Source: Brachypodium distachyon (Eukaryota > Streptophyta > Magnoliopsida > Poales > Poaceae). Taken from it: a stretch of 64,000 nt of DNA. Position 1 is the stretch's first letter. Every line of letters starts with the position of its first letter. Positions 12,828-23,620 of this stretch are shown piece after piece. Under the pieces are notes generated by a model that saw only the letters and a list, made by a program, of their open reading frames with translations, did no database searches and was not told the origin of the DNA. The position numbers and the translations under genes are program-made. Where the stretch lies: assembly GCF_000005505.3 (NCBI RefSeq), contig NC_016131.3, forward strand, positions 24,481,001-24,545,000, given 5' to 3'.

Positions 12828-14070
12828 GCACTGATATGAGTCGGACACCTTGCTTCTAGTTAGGATTGATGTCTTTGAATCCTTCTTGGGACTAAAGGGA
12901 ATTTCTCTTCTGCAGAGGCAGAAAGAAGCCACGATTCCAATAGTCGAAGTAGGCGCCCTGAAATTCATGACTCTCGGGTCGAATATCGCGAGTGCTAAGG
13001 TCCCGGTCGAAGTGAACCCTCCTGAAGCTCCGAAAGCCGTGGAGTCGATGGGAGGTTCCTTCCTTGGACAACAAGACTTGGAGTGAACTGGAATTCCTTC
13101 ATCGACGTCTCCAAGAAGCCGAAACTCAGGCCAAGGACTCGATGATGCAGAGTCGGAGAACCTTGAGCGAGTTGTAGATTGCCAAGACCAAGCTAAAGGC
13201 GGCTCCTGCCCGCGAAGAGTTTATTTTCGAGGAGCTTCGCGGGCTGAGTTCTCAGCTTCAATGTGACCTTTTTGCTTGATCTTTTTATACTTGTACTTTA
13301 TTCTCATGTAAGAGATGTCTGCAGATGTGCAAACCGACCCGCGAGCCGAGAAAGATCGGGTGAACAGTGCCCTGAATGCTCGCCAAACGATCGATCGATC
13401 ATCGTTCTGGTCGCACTTAGAAACTCTAAAGGAGATTCATCAGGCATTCTGGCCCTTGGAGGAGGTGCCCCGGGAGCTGAGCAAGCTGACCCGAAAGCTT
13501 AGGCAAGATAGCATCTTCCGGGAGTTGATGTACCGTCAGCTAGTCAGGGGAGAGAAGATAGCCCTGGCATTCGTGCGGATCCAGCACCCTCGTCTCGACC
13601 TCAGCCGAATCTCTGAGCTTCCTGCCGACCCTCATGATGAGATCGACATGCGACCGCATTTCCAGGCTGTGTACGCGCAGGCGGCGAGGATCATCGGCTG
13701 GCGATACTGGAAAGAAGAAGACCTTACAGCTCGACAGCAATCACAGCGTCGACTGCCGAGCCCGTAGAAGATAGCAGTAGAGTAGATTCTACCGGGTGCG
13801 CGACTAGCGCTCCCGGTGGGAGTAGCCCCCGAGTCTGGTGACGACTGTTTGCAGTGGTGACCGGACTCAAGTTATGTACTCGAGGATTTGTATAACTGTA
13901 ATTACATCTGAATGTAAATTTCAACTTGGAGACTCCCGGTGGGAGTGATTCTGGACTCTTTATCCCTCCTTGAATCTTATAAGTGCAGAGACGCGAGTAA
14001 TATCTACCGGGTGCGTGACCAGCGCTCCCGGTGGGAGTAGCCCCCGGGTTTGGGGTCCCAAGTGAGTTTC
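12828..14070 (+). pseudogene. Second transposon-derived coding fragment and repeat tail
   Basis: Open stretches at 12850-13086 and 13315-13767 encode charged, helix-prone peptides (for example RELSKLTRKLRQDS) with AG/GT-like borders, for example an AG just before 13325. They resemble the coiled-coil unit upstream but I cannot align them residue by residue. After the stop at 13765 two copies of a motif containing GCTCCCGGTGGGAGTAGCCC occur at about 13810 and 14025, with a third partial near 13933; such motifs are common in grass retrotransposon untranslated parts. Product unknown. Confidence 0.4.
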
Positions 14071-15436
14071 TGAAGCGATCCCCCCCTTCACAGGGTTCAA
14101 TCTCTGTGATTACAGTGTTAGTCCCTGGATCGACTCGCTAGCACACACAGTTTCAAGATGTAATATCAAGATACAAAGGTCAAAAGTATATTACATCGCG
14201 TTGATCCGAAATTTAATAGTACCTTACATATTGCATAACCTCATGGGTTATCTCAAAAGAAATTTGTCGTCGCACAGTGCTCCGACACCGGGGGCGTGCG
14301 GTCACGGCCCCCTTTTAGGTTCGGTAGGGGCGTCGGGGATAGCCCCGGCGATCGCCGGCACGGCCGATGGGCCCTGCGAGGCCGGCAAAATGATGCACTA
14401 GAGGTGCGCGCTAATCAAAGAACACATGCACACACGTTTTTACCCAGGTTCGGGCCACCCGGAGGTGTAAAAACCCTACGTCCTGCTTGTCTGAGCTGGT
14501 ATTGATTGCAGATCGAGTGTTTACAGGTTGCCGGGTGAGTTCCCGGGTACTCTCTCCTTTTGGCTAAGTAGTCCTTACTATTCTCTGCTAATGCTAGAGG
14601 CTAACTGCGGGCTGATCGAACTCCACCCGAACAGAAGCTGAACTGAACCGAACCCTTTGACCGCTGGCGGGGGTCCTCCTTTTATAGCCAAGGGGATGCC
14701 ACAGGTGCCACGGTGCATGGGCTACAAGTGTCGAGCGGGGAAGCATACAACTCCCCCCCGGTGAGCTGGTGGCGTGCATGGATGCCACCTCCGCTGCTAG
14801 GGGTCTAAAACCCTAGAGTAGGATTGGACAGCCACTGTTCACTTGACTTGGACGGGTAATGCCCCTCCTGTCGGCTCATTTAATGAGCCGTGCGCCTTAC
14901 TCCTTGCACCGGTGGGGCACGCACCCCACGCCTGCCACGCGCCTGCGTGGCGCTGTTGCTCTGCTCACTGGGCCCCACCCTTGAGGCGGAAGCCTGCGCG
15001 GGAACCCCTTCTCCCGGCAAGACGCTCCCCGGGAAGCCCCCGGGCCCAACGCACCTGGGACCCCCCCCCCCCGGGAAGCGGCTTCCCGGGAGGTGCCCAG
15101 GCGGGAATATTCCCCGAAGCTCCGCTAGCCCTTCCGGGCTGGTAGCTTGTCGGGCTGCTCGTAGCCGCTGCCCGGCGTCGCGCAGCGGTGGTACCCCGGG
15201 TGCCGCTGGTGCGACAAAATTAAAATCTTGCAGCGGAAGACAGAAGATACAGGAGTCCCATAACAACTCCACAGTCGAAACATGTTGGAATGTAAACTCG
15301 CAACCCTAACAATTCGTACCTCACTTTTCACCTGGTTCACCTGCAACATTTAAACGTTGCAGCCACTAGGGAGTCAATACATTGAATGTATTGGCAAGTT
15401 CACAAAAGGGTTATAACAGATCCTATCAAGTATAAC
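14071..15436 (-). repeat. LTR A, copy 4, 3'-terminal fragment split by an LTR B insertion
   Basis: 14071-14264 plus 15222-15436 together equal about the last 410 bp of LTR A (compare 8996-9430). It begins TGAAGCGATCCC and breaks off at the sequence CCTATCAAGTATA. The middle is the complete solo LTR B at 14265-15216. The break position in LTR A is the same as the one at 29540. Positions 15437-15461 (25 bp) match neither family. Confidence 0.85.
14265..15216 (-). repeat. Solo LTR of a Tat-lineage element (LTR B) with TSD AAATT
   Basis: 952 bp. Starts TGTCGTCGCACAGTGC and ends GGTGCGACA on the plus strand, the reverse complement of the ends of the LTR at 19315-19940. It is flanked by AAATT at 14260-14264 and 15217-15221. 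It sits inside an LTR A fragment, so it is younger than that fragment. The short open frames in it are GC-composition artefacts. Confidence 0.93.
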
Positions 15437-15461
15437 ACCGGGTACTGCCTAGCGCACCAGA

Positions 15462-16239
15462 TGTCGTCGCACGGTGCTCACACACCGGGGGCGTGCGGCC
15501 ACGGCCCCCTTTTAGGTTCGGTGGGGGCGTCGGGGTTCGCCTCGGTGATCGCCGGCACGGCCGACGGGGCCCTACTGGGCCGGCGCAATGAAGTGCTAGG
15601 GGTGCGCGCTAATTCAAAAACAAACACACGCACGTTTTTTACCTAGGTTCAGGCCACCCGGAGGTGTAAAAGCCTACGTCCTGCTTGTCTGCGCTGGTAT
15701 TAGTTTAGAATTGAGTGTTTACAAGTTGTCGGGCAAGTTCCCGGGCTCTCTCTCACAAGCTAGGTACCCCTTACTACCCTTTGCTAGTGCGAGAAGCTAA
15801 CTATGAGCTGGCCGGACTCAGCCCAACTGTCTACTGGAGCCAACTAATCTCCTCCGGAACCCCAACCCTTTGACCGCTGCAGGGGGTCCTCCTTTTATAC
15901 TCAAGGGGATGCCACAGGTGCCACGGTGCATGAGCTACAAGTGTCAGGCAGGGAGGCATACAACTCCCCCCGGTGAGCTCGTAGCGCGCATGGATGCCAC
16001 CTCCGCAAGTCACTCCCCGGAAGCGCCCGGGCCCAGCGCACCCGGGAACCTCCCCCCGGGAAGCGGCTTCCCGGGAGGTGCCCAGGCGGGAATATTCCCC
16101 GAAGCCCCGCTAGCCCTTCCGGGATGGTAGCTTGCCGGGCTGCTTGTAGCCGCCGCCCGGGATGGAACCTTCCCGGGAACTTGGGGACGGGGCCCACGCG
16201 TCGCGCAGCAGTGGTACCCCAGGTGCCACTGGTGCGACA
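15462..16239 (-). repeat. LTR B, second inverted copy, no matching TSD
   Basis: 778 bp with intact ends (TGTCGTCGCACGG ... GGTGCGACA). Flanks CCAGA and GGGTG do not match, so one border was rearranged after insertion. It is about 170 bp shorter than the copy at 14265-15216. It abuts the 3' end of an LTR in the opposite orientation at 16240-16282. Confidence 0.85.
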
Positions 16240-16305
16240 GGGTGCCCGCGCATCCCTGGTGTCGGAGCCCCTTGCGACGACATCTGGCGCGCCAGGCAGG
16301 GGCGA
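16240..16305 (+). promoter_or_regulatory. 3' end of a 5' LTR B and primer-binding-site region of the decayed Tat element
   Basis: About 43 bp of LTR end (ending GCGACGACA at 16282) followed by TCTGGCGCGCCAGGCAGGGG. The same arrangement with one base difference occurs after the complete 5' LTR at 19940. This block follows the LTR in Tat-type grass elements and contains the tRNA primer-binding site. I do not assign the tRNA. Confidence 0.7.
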
Positions 16306-16475
16306 AGGCAGCCCGGCAGGCCCAAGCCGCGGGCAGAATCCAGGGCGCAGAGACGCGCCTCGTGTCTCGCGACAAGGGGAAAGCCTCCCCCGTAGGGAGG
16401 CCCGGTAGGCGGGGACCCGGAGGGGTCCTCAGACTCGTCACCCACCATCACGCGAGGTGACGTGCGCGGCATCTT

Positions 16476-17400
16476 GAATGCCCGCCAGCAGGAGGATCTG
16501 CGTCAGCGCCTGGAGGAGCAGGAGGATGCTCCTATGGGCCCGAGGACGGCTGCACTGCGTTCACGCACGAGCTGCGGCGGGTGACATGGCCCCGCAAGTT
16601 CCGAACGCCCGCGCTCGGTACGTACGATGGGGCCGTGAATCCCAAAGATTTCCTCCTGACCTACACGTTGGGGATGCATGCCATCGGCACCGACGACAAG
16701 GTCAGAGCCAACTGGTTCTCGATGGTCCTGAAAGGATCAGTGAGAACCTGGCTGCTCAACCTGCCTGCTGGGTCCATCGCCACTTGGGCGGATCTGCGCG
16801 AGCAGTTTGTGAGCCAGTTCCAGGGCGGATACAAGCTCCCAAAAAACATGGCGGAGCTGCACACTGTAGTGCAGAAGCCGGGGGAGACGCTGCGGAGCTT
16901 CGTCAGCCGCCTCTCCAGTCTCTCCTACTCCATCCCGGAGGCGGAGGCTGCCGCCATCGTCAACACCTTCACCATCCACGTCCGCGACCCCAAGATGCGC
17001 GAGAAGCTGAGCAAGCATCGGATCAGGAAGACGCAGGATCTGTACGCCCTGGCGCACAAGTGTGCAATGGCCGAGGAAGGGCGCTTAACGCCCGAACTTG
17101 CAGCTAAAGCTGCTGCGAGCTCAGGAGAGGGTTCGCAGAAGAAGAGTTCCCGGAAGCGCAGCGGGAAGCAAGTCCTCGCTGCGGAGTTAGGAGCTGCTGC
17201 GAGCCTCGCCCGGTAGCGGGTCTGGCGGCAAGCAGGGCGACGCGCCCCGCTGCCTCAGCCACACCAATTCCACCCACGACGCACAGGACTGCCGCATCCT
17301 GCAGGGTATCAAGCGGCGGCGCGAACAGCGCCATGAAGAGCGCCGGGCAGCCGGCGCCTACTTTTGCGGTGACATCGGGCAACTGTCCTAAGATTGCCCG
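16476..17400 (+). pseudogene. Gag of a decayed Tat-lineage Ty3/gypsy element
   Basis: The main open stretch is 16581-17216, with coding similarity reaching upstream (…AFTHELRRVTWP) in the same frame but no ATG. The retrotrans_gag core is visible: KFRTPALGTYDG, then VLKGSVRTWLLNLPAGSI, then WADLREQFVSQFQGGY. A lysine/arginine-rich tail follows. A stop at about 17215 and a stop inside a remnant zinc knuckle (YFCGDIGQLS, near 17360) show decay. Protease and reverse transcriptase are absent; the sequence is cut at about 17565 by an LTR. The matching integrase is probably the one at 29974-31134. Confidence 0.85.
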
Positions 17401-17565
17401 AAGGACCCCAGAGCGGGGCTGAAGCCTGCCGGCGGCAACGCGGGCAGGGAGGAAGCCCAAGGGGGATGCGGCCAAGCCCACGCTGGCAGGGAGCGCCCTC
17501 CCTGGGGACGGCACAGGGCTCGTGCTAAGGAGCAGCGCGAATCCGACTGCACTGGCGGCGACGAG

Positions 17566-18046
17566 TGTAACAGCCCGACAAACAACCCTTTTCCTTTTAA
17601 GCCGTTTTGGACTGTTTTGTAATTTAAATTGTTGTCATCATCTGTCATGCTCATGTCATCATAATTATTTTGCCATGTTATTAGCATCATGTTGCACGAA
17701 ATAATTATTAGTTGCACGAAATGTCACCTCTTTTGTGTTATCATGTGCTTGTCTTTTTGTTGTGTTCGTGAAAGCCTAAAATTATTTTTGTACAAATCCT
17801 ATTTTGGTTTGACAAATTAATTCGCGTTTAATGAAACCTAGCTTTTGCAAAAAAACTAAATTTGCAAAACCTGTATTTTGTTTGAGACTTTTGTTGGCCC
17901 AAAAGCCCACTAAGGCAAACCGTAACCCTAGCTATTTAATCCCCTCCTCTCTTTTTCTTTTTCTTCCTTTCTTTTTCTTTCTTACCTGGCCGTCGCCTCC
18001 CATCTTCCTCCCCGATCCCCTTTCTCTTCTGGCTTCTTCCTCCCGG
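17566..18046 (+). repeat. LTR fragment of a third family joined to LTR A
   Basis: Starts TGTAACAGCCCGAC and contains a long pyrimidine tract (17935-17990). At about 18047 the sequence changes abruptly to LTR A. LTR A itself starts TGTAACATCCC, so the two share only the first seven bases. This looks like a recombinant LTR or a deletion junction. No coding potential is supported. Confidence 0.55.
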
Positions 18047-19314
18047 AAATTTCAAACTTCTACATGTGCATTGCATCCATGAGCATCATGCCACAATTGC
18101 ATACTTGAATTCAAATTTGAATCTCAAAAGGCTTTAAAAGACTTTGTTTACACCCATTTAAGCTTTGGATCTTCAAACCAATAGGGTTTATTTATAAAAG
18201 GGGCTTATTGCATATATAAGCTATCCCACAATTTTTTGATAATTATTTGGAGTTGAAAACGTATTTTATTTAAATAGATATATAGCCCTAAAGGCATTTA
18301 TAGGGCAAATGTATTTTTATATATTTTATTTTGAGGGGAAACTACTCCCAAATTGAATCATGGCAATCTCCACGCCCGGCGATTCCGACCTTCCCAGAAC
18401 GCCCAAAGTGCGTCCCTATAAAGCCTAGCTCCCCCTCTCTTCTTCCCCTCTCTTGCTCGCCCGAATCGCGTGCCCACGCCGCCCAATTCGTCGCCGGAGT
18501 TCGCCCACGCCGCCACCGTTCTCCTTCGTCGCTTGTGAACCCTAAGGGTAAGCACTGCCATTTTCTTTCCCCTCTTTCACTACTCGTCCTCGCACTTCGT
18601 TTGACGCGTGCCGTTTCTTCTTCCGTGCACAGTAGCACCGCCCTCGTCGCGCCCGAAGCTTCGCCGGAGTTCGCCGCCCGCGCCGCCACGCCCGTCTTCG
18701 ACCTAGGCGTGGCCTCCGACCGCCCCGCGCCATGCCGACCGCGTCCCCGACCTCGCCGTGCCGCGCCGCGCCTCCCCGTGACATCCCCGCGCCGCCCGCC
18801 TCGCCGGCGCTCGCCCGCCCGAGCCCGCACCGCCGCCAGAACCCTAGAACTCGCCGGTGAGCTCCATCTCCAATCTCGGCCGTTGGATCTTGATCAACGG
18901 TCGAGATTACAACATTTTATTCCTTATTGAACGAACCGGTACCGACGAATAAGAACACGACACGTGGCACCTATTTTATAAAATGAAAATCTAATTTTAA
19001 TTCCCTGGGATAACTAAAAATCCTTTTTGCAGAAAAGCCCCTGTAACTTCAAATCATCAGAACTTCAAATCTGTTTGGCCAAATTTACTGATCCACACCT
19101 TTTTGGAATCCTTAGGAAATATAGAATATTTTGGCACTGTCCATTTTCAAATTTGAATTTTTGAATCACATTCAAATTACAGAATAGGGTTTAATACCAT
19201 TTAAATCATAATTAATTATTTAGAAGTCCTTTTTGAGTGAAACCAGTGCCCAAAAGTTTCTTTTAATATCCTCTGTCCATTGGGACAGAGAAATAAATAT
19301 TATGAATTAGTTTG
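18047..19314 (+). repeat. LTR A, copy 5, 5' part (continues at 29540)
   Basis: Matches about 1912-3530 of copy 1 in the same orientation, with a deletion inside the GC-rich centre. It lacks the TGTAACATCCC start. It is interrupted at 19315 by element B. Its 3' remainder, after a gap of about 1.2 kb of LTR sequence, resumes at 29540-29973. Confidence 0.85.
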
Positions 19315-19940
19315 TGTCGCACCAGTGGCACCCGGGGTACCACCGCTGCGCGACGCGTGCCACCCCCCCCCCCCCCGGGGTTTCCGGGAAGGTCTCATCC
19401 CGGGGAGAGCTGCGTGCCTCCCCGTTGGACACTTGTAGCCCATGCACCGTGGCACATGAGGCACCCCCTTGTGTATAAAAGGAGGACCCATGCCAACGGT
19501 CAAGGGGGTTAGAGGGTTGACGGGTCAGACAGTGGGAGAGGAGAGTCAGTTGGTCAGTTAGTTGGTTCGGGTGAAGCTCGCTCGATAGATGCTTACTGGC
19601 TCCAGTAGGCAGCCGGCGGAGAGTAGTGAGGAGTGCCTAGCCACTAAGAGAAAGCCCGGGAGCTTGCCCGGCAACCTGTAAACATTTGATCCGTAATCAA
19701 TATCAGCTCAGACAGGCAGGACGTAGGGTTCTACACCTCCGGGTGGCCCTAACCTGGGTAGAAAACGTGCGTGCGTCTGTTCTTGGACCAGCGCGTAGCC
19801 CTAGCACTTTGCCTCGCCAGCCCCGTAGGGCCTCATCGGCTGTGCCGGCGATCATCTGGTCTCCACCCCAGACGCCCCTACCGAACCTAAAAGGGGGACG
19901 TGGCTGCACGCCCCCGGTGTCGGAGCACCGAGCGACGACA
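19315..19940 (+). repeat. 5' LTR of element B (internally deleted)
   Basis: 626 bp, TGTCGCACC ... GCGACGACA. Compared with the 3' LTR at 28611 it lacks about 405 bp between a CATCCCGGGGA motif and GAGCTGCGTGCC. Both deletion edges carry a short purine repeat (GGGGAG / GGGAGAG), suggesting slippage or microhomology-mediated loss. A TATA-like TGTATAAAAGG lies at about 19471-19481. Confidence 0.9.
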
Positions 19941-19965
19941 TCTGGCGCGCCAGGTAGGGGGCGAG
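19941..19965 (+). promoter_or_regulatory. Primer-binding-site region of element B
   Basis: TCTGGCGCGCCAGGTAGGGG directly follows the 5' LTR. The same block follows the LTR remnant at 16282. Its position defines the start of minus-strand DNA synthesis; tRNA identity not assigned. Confidence 0.65.
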
Positions 19966-20050
19966 GGAGTGGACAGCGCCGGAGATCGCCGGCAGCGGGA
20001 GTTCCCATGGGCATCGGCTTCACTCTTCTTCGTCGACGAGCCTTGTCACC

Positions 20051-21019
20051 ATGCCCCCCAAGCGGGCTGGTGATCCACGCATAGACCCGCGTGAGGCCCC
20101 AGCGGCGCACACGCGGTCGCACGACGTGCGACCCGAGTCGGGAGCCGGCGTCGGGAGCAGTCGGGCGAGCACGCATGGCGTCGCCCGGGCCAGCCAACGG
20201 GTGGAGTCGCGGCCCGAGGATGCCCCGCGGCAGCGGCGCCCGGAGCACGCCGCGTCATGGGCGACCCCTGGAGGTTCGCACCCTGCGCACCCGGAGGCGT
20301 CCGGGGCCAGGGTGGGAAGCAGCCGTTCAGGAAATCGGTTGCCCCCCGTGCGAACCCCGGCTGAAGCCATCGTCGCCGCGCGCGTCATGGTGCGGTACGA
20401 GCCGCAGCAGGGCATGCTGGCGCACGAGACGTGGGGCGAGGAGTTGGAAGCGCTTCTCGCCCTGGCCGCCCAACAGCTGCAAGGTGAGGGCGCCCCGGTA
20501 GGCTCCGACCACGGGCGGAACTCGGAGCGTGAAGGCCTGCTTGCCGGGCTGCGGGCAGCGATCGCCCTCGACATTAAGCGCCTGGTTGTTCGCGGTGATT
20601 CCCAGCTTGTGATCAACCAGGTGAACAAGGACTACGATTGCCCTCAAATGGCGCTGTACGTAGGAGAGGTCCGCAAGCTGGAACGGAAGTTCAAGGGTTT
20701 GCGCTTCAAGCACGTCAAGCGAAGGGACAACTTCGCTGCTGACGAGCTGGCCAAGTTGGCAGCAGAGCGCCGGAAGCCTCCGGCGGGGGTGTTCTGTCAG
20801 AAGCAACTGGCTCCTTCAGTCACCCCCCAGCCAGCTGCTGGGGACGCCCCTCCAGCAACCGAGGGAACCCCTGCAGCAGCAGGGGTCCATGCCGCTGATA
20901 TGGCGGCATGCGTTAGCAGAGAAATTCCTCCCTGGGCGGAAGAGATCGCCCGCTATTTGAAAGGAGAGGCTCTCCCGGAGGATGACGTCGCCGCGGAGCG
21001 CGTAGCGCGGCAAGCCTAG
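20051..21019 (+). pseudogene. Chimeric gag N-terminus / RNase H frame of element B
   Basis: A 322-residue open frame from ATG to TAG. The first ~150 residues are proline/arginine-rich and resemble the low-complexity N-terminus of Tat gag proteins. At about residue 155 the frame passes directly to the second half of an archaeal-type RNase H (EGLLAGLRAAIAL, GDSQLVINQVN, NFAADELAKLA). The first catalytic strand with its DG motif is missing, as are all of protease and reverse transcriptase. The junction is an in-frame internal deletion, so a fusion peptide could be made but would not be an active RNase H. It ends one codon before the integrase frame. Confidence 0.8.
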
Positions 21020-22168
21020 ATGTACACTGTGATAGACGGCAGCGTCTACCGCAGGCGTGCGAATGGTGTCAAACTCCTCTGTGTGTCGCAGGAAGAAGGG
21101 TGTGCGCTGTTGGAAGACATACATCGAGGCACATGTTCGCACCATGTGGCCTCCCGGGCTTTGGCCGGCAAAGTTTTCTGGCATGGCTTCTACTGGCCCA
21201 CGGCCCTGGCCAACGCAGAGCGGCTGGTGAGGACGTGCGAAGCATGCCAGTGCCACTCAAAGAAGAGCAACCAACCAGCCCTGGCCCTGCATGTCATCCC
21301 GTCCTCATGGCCGTTCGCGGTCTGGGGACTGGACATCATCGGCAAACTACCAAGGGCGGTTGGCGGTTACGAATACTTGTTTTTGGCCGTCGACAAGTTC
21401 TCCAAATGGGTGGAGGTGGAACCAGTGCGCAAGGTGACCGCCCAGGTGGCCATCAAGTTCCTTAAGGGAATTGTGTGCCGGTTTGATGTTCCTAACAGCA
21501 TCGTCACCGACAACGGCACGCAATTCACGAGCGTGGCGTTTCAAGCCTACTGTGAAGGCATGGGCACTAAGCTGCGCTTTGCGTCCGTCGCTCACCCGAG
21601 GAGCAACGGACAGGCGGAGCGAGCCAACGCAGAGGTTCTGCGGGGGCTCAAGACAAGAACCTTTGACAAGCTCAAAGGCCACGGGAAGCACTGGATCGAA
21701 AAACTCCAGCCCGTGCTATGGTCCATCCGGACCACACCTAGTCGGGCAACGGGCGAAACTCATTTCGCCCTTGTCTACGGGGCAGAAGCGGTGCTGCCCC
21801 TCGAGCTCAAGTACGGATCTCCCCGAGTACGCGCGTACGGCGACACCAGCCAACACGAGCAAAGGGTCGACGATCTAAACTTCATCGAAAAGCTTCGGTG
21901 CCGGGCTGCTGTGCGAGCCGCGCGCTACCAGCAGGGACTCCATCGTTATCACGACAGACGAGTCCGTCCCCGGAGGCTCGAGAACGGAGACCTTGTCCTG
22001 CGGCGGATACAAGGAACGAAGGCCAGGAACAAGTTGACTCCGAAATGGGAGGGCCCCTTCCGGGTAGTGCAGGTGACCAGGCCGGGGGCTGTCCGCCTGG
22101 AAACCGAAGACGGCTTGCCGGTGCTCAATAGCTGGAATATTGAACACTTGCGCAAGTTCTACCCATGA
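21020..22168 (+). CDS. Integrase of element B (open, catalytic triad intact)
   Basis: 382 residues without a stop. HHCC zinc-binding module: H35, H41/H42, C73, C76. Core: D105 in WGLDIIGK, D164 in TDNGTQF and E200 in NGQAERAN, with exactly 35 residues between D164 and E200 (DD35E). A GPFRVVQVTRPG motif lies near the C-terminus, and there is no chromodomain, as expected for Tat. In the parent element it would be cut from a Gag-Pol polyprotein; here the upstream frame ends with TAG just before, so the ATG at 21020 is only a convenient start. It inserts retroelement cDNA into host DNA in the nucleus. The frame is well kept, so the element is fairly young. Confidence 0.88.
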   Translation: MYTVIDGSVYRRRANGVKLLCVSQEEGCALLEDIHRGTCSHHVASRALAGKVFWHGFYWPTALANAERLVRTCEACQCHSKKSNQPALALHVIPSSWPFAVWGLDIIGKLPRAVGGYEYLFLAVDKFSKWVEVEPVRKVTAQVAIKFLKGIVCRFDVPNSIVTDNGTQFTSVAFQAYCEGMGTKLRFASVAHPRSNGQAERANAEVLRGLKTRTFDKLKGHGKHWIEKLQPVLWSIRTTPSRATGETHFALVYGAEAVLPLELKYGSPRVRAYGDTSQHEQRVDDLNFIEKLRCRAAVRAARYQQGLHRYHDRRVRPRRLENGDLVLRRIQGTKARNKLTPKWEGPFRVVQVTRPGAVRLETEDGLPVLNSWNIEHLRKFYP

Positions 22169-22440
22169 AGCGGTGGAGCCTGACCCTCAGGTGATGCCTC
22201 CGATGCATACCTCTCGAACTAGTGTAACCGGGCAGCCACCGTGTGTAAACCGCTAGTTAATTGTGAATAAAGATAAGTGTTTCACCCCTGAGCTTTGCTT
22301 TTGCCTTGTTCGTTCTCGTGTTTCCCCCCTCTTGCCTCCTGCTTTAAGTGCACAAAGGTGTCTTTCCCTACTTGGTTGTGAGCAAGGGGCTGCCGTGGCC
22401 CCGAAATGAAAACCCGTTGCCGGATCCTTCCGGCACTGGA

Positions 22441-22596
22441 CATGCCGTTGGCGGGCTTCCCGCAACGTGCACCACTGAACATGCCGTTGCCGGGCTTCCC
22501 GCAACGTGCATCACTAGACATGCCGTTGGCGGGCTTCCCGCAACGTGCATCCCTAGGCGTGCAGTTGCTCGGCCTCCCGCAGCCTGCACCGCGGAG
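22441..22596 (+). repeat. 39-bp tandem repeat, four units
   Basis: Units start at 22441, 22480, 22519 and 22558; the common core is GGGCTTCCCGCAACGTGC. The last unit is the most diverged. The sister element has only two related units, of 37 bp, at about 31405-31480. Confidence 0.9.
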
Positions 22597-23099
22597 TCGC
22601 TCTGCCTGGGGAAGGAAATGCTCACATCCAAGTTTGGCATTGACCCCTTTGTGCCGGGGGCTGGGGAGCAGGAGAGATTTGTCTGATTTACCTGTGTTAC
22701 TTGTTTTCGTAAGTTCGATTTGTCTGATTTACCTGTGTTACTTGTTTTCGTAAGTTTCGAAAAAAATTCAGCACCTCGGATCTGGTAAGAGTCTAACCTA
22801 CAGGAAAGGGGGGAATCTTGTACACTGTGGTGCCCGTGAGCTGCCCACAGGTCGCACCATACACCGGTGCCTTGTGGCGGGGGAGGACCGCCACACAAGG
22901 GGTTCACCGCACTTCGAGGCTTCTGAGTTGATGGCTGGCCGCCACGTGTGCTGCGGTTACCCGGTAAGCATGACGGCGGAAACTGCGCCGCGTTCCAGGA
23001 AAAGGCGCCACGGTGCCGCGCAGATCCGTCGCGCGCGGTGGCAAGCCTCCCTCCCGCGTCTATAAAAGGCGCGCCGCAACCATGGAATTGCTCAGAGAG

Positions 23100-23620
23100 A
23101 AGCCGGGTTCGGGGCCGTGAAAGCAGGTGGTGCGACGGAGGCGCGGAGGTGGTGCTTTCCGCCGGCGCCTAGCGCCGGCGGGTGCGCCGCCATCGCGCCC
23201 CTGCTGCATCACCCCATCGAGCCCACCCCAAGGGGCGCCGCAGAGGCGCGGTGGTAGTGCGTGTCATCGGCGCCCCGCGCCGACAGGTGCACTGCCGTTG
23301 TGCCCCTGCTGCGCTTCCTCAAAGGGGCGGTTCCGAGGCGAGGGTCGCCGCAAAGGCACTGTGGTGGTGCATCCCGTCAGCGTCCGGCGCCGACAGGGTG
23401 CATTGCCACAGTGCCCTTGTCGCCCCCCTCCGTAGGACACCTCCGCAAGGAGTAGGGTCAGCCGCGGAGACTCCATGGTAGTGTGTGCCATCAGTGCCTT
23501 GTTCCGGCAGGTGCACTATCACAGAGACCCAGCCGCATTCCCCTTGAGAGAGCCTTTTTCGGGCGCGGGTCGTTGCGAGGACGCTATGATGGCGCCGGTG
23601 CCGGCGCTCGTCACTCGTTC
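23100..23620 (+). repeat. Minisatellite of about 110-bp units
   Basis: Repeated blocks share GCGCCGACAGGTGCACTGCC-like sequence and a following CCTGCTGC/CCTTGTCGC part. The clearest version is in the sister element at 31981-32400, where unit starts are 31981, 32085, 32194 and 32307. Function unknown; lies between integrase and the antisense frame. Confidence 0.7.

Noticed and set aside
14843..16472. Many overlapping 70-140-residue frames
   Set aside because: They fall in GC-rich LTR B sequence on both strands, with no domain.
22441..22596. CRISPR-like array
   Set aside because: Units are contiguous tandem repeats without unique spacers, in a plant retrotransposon.
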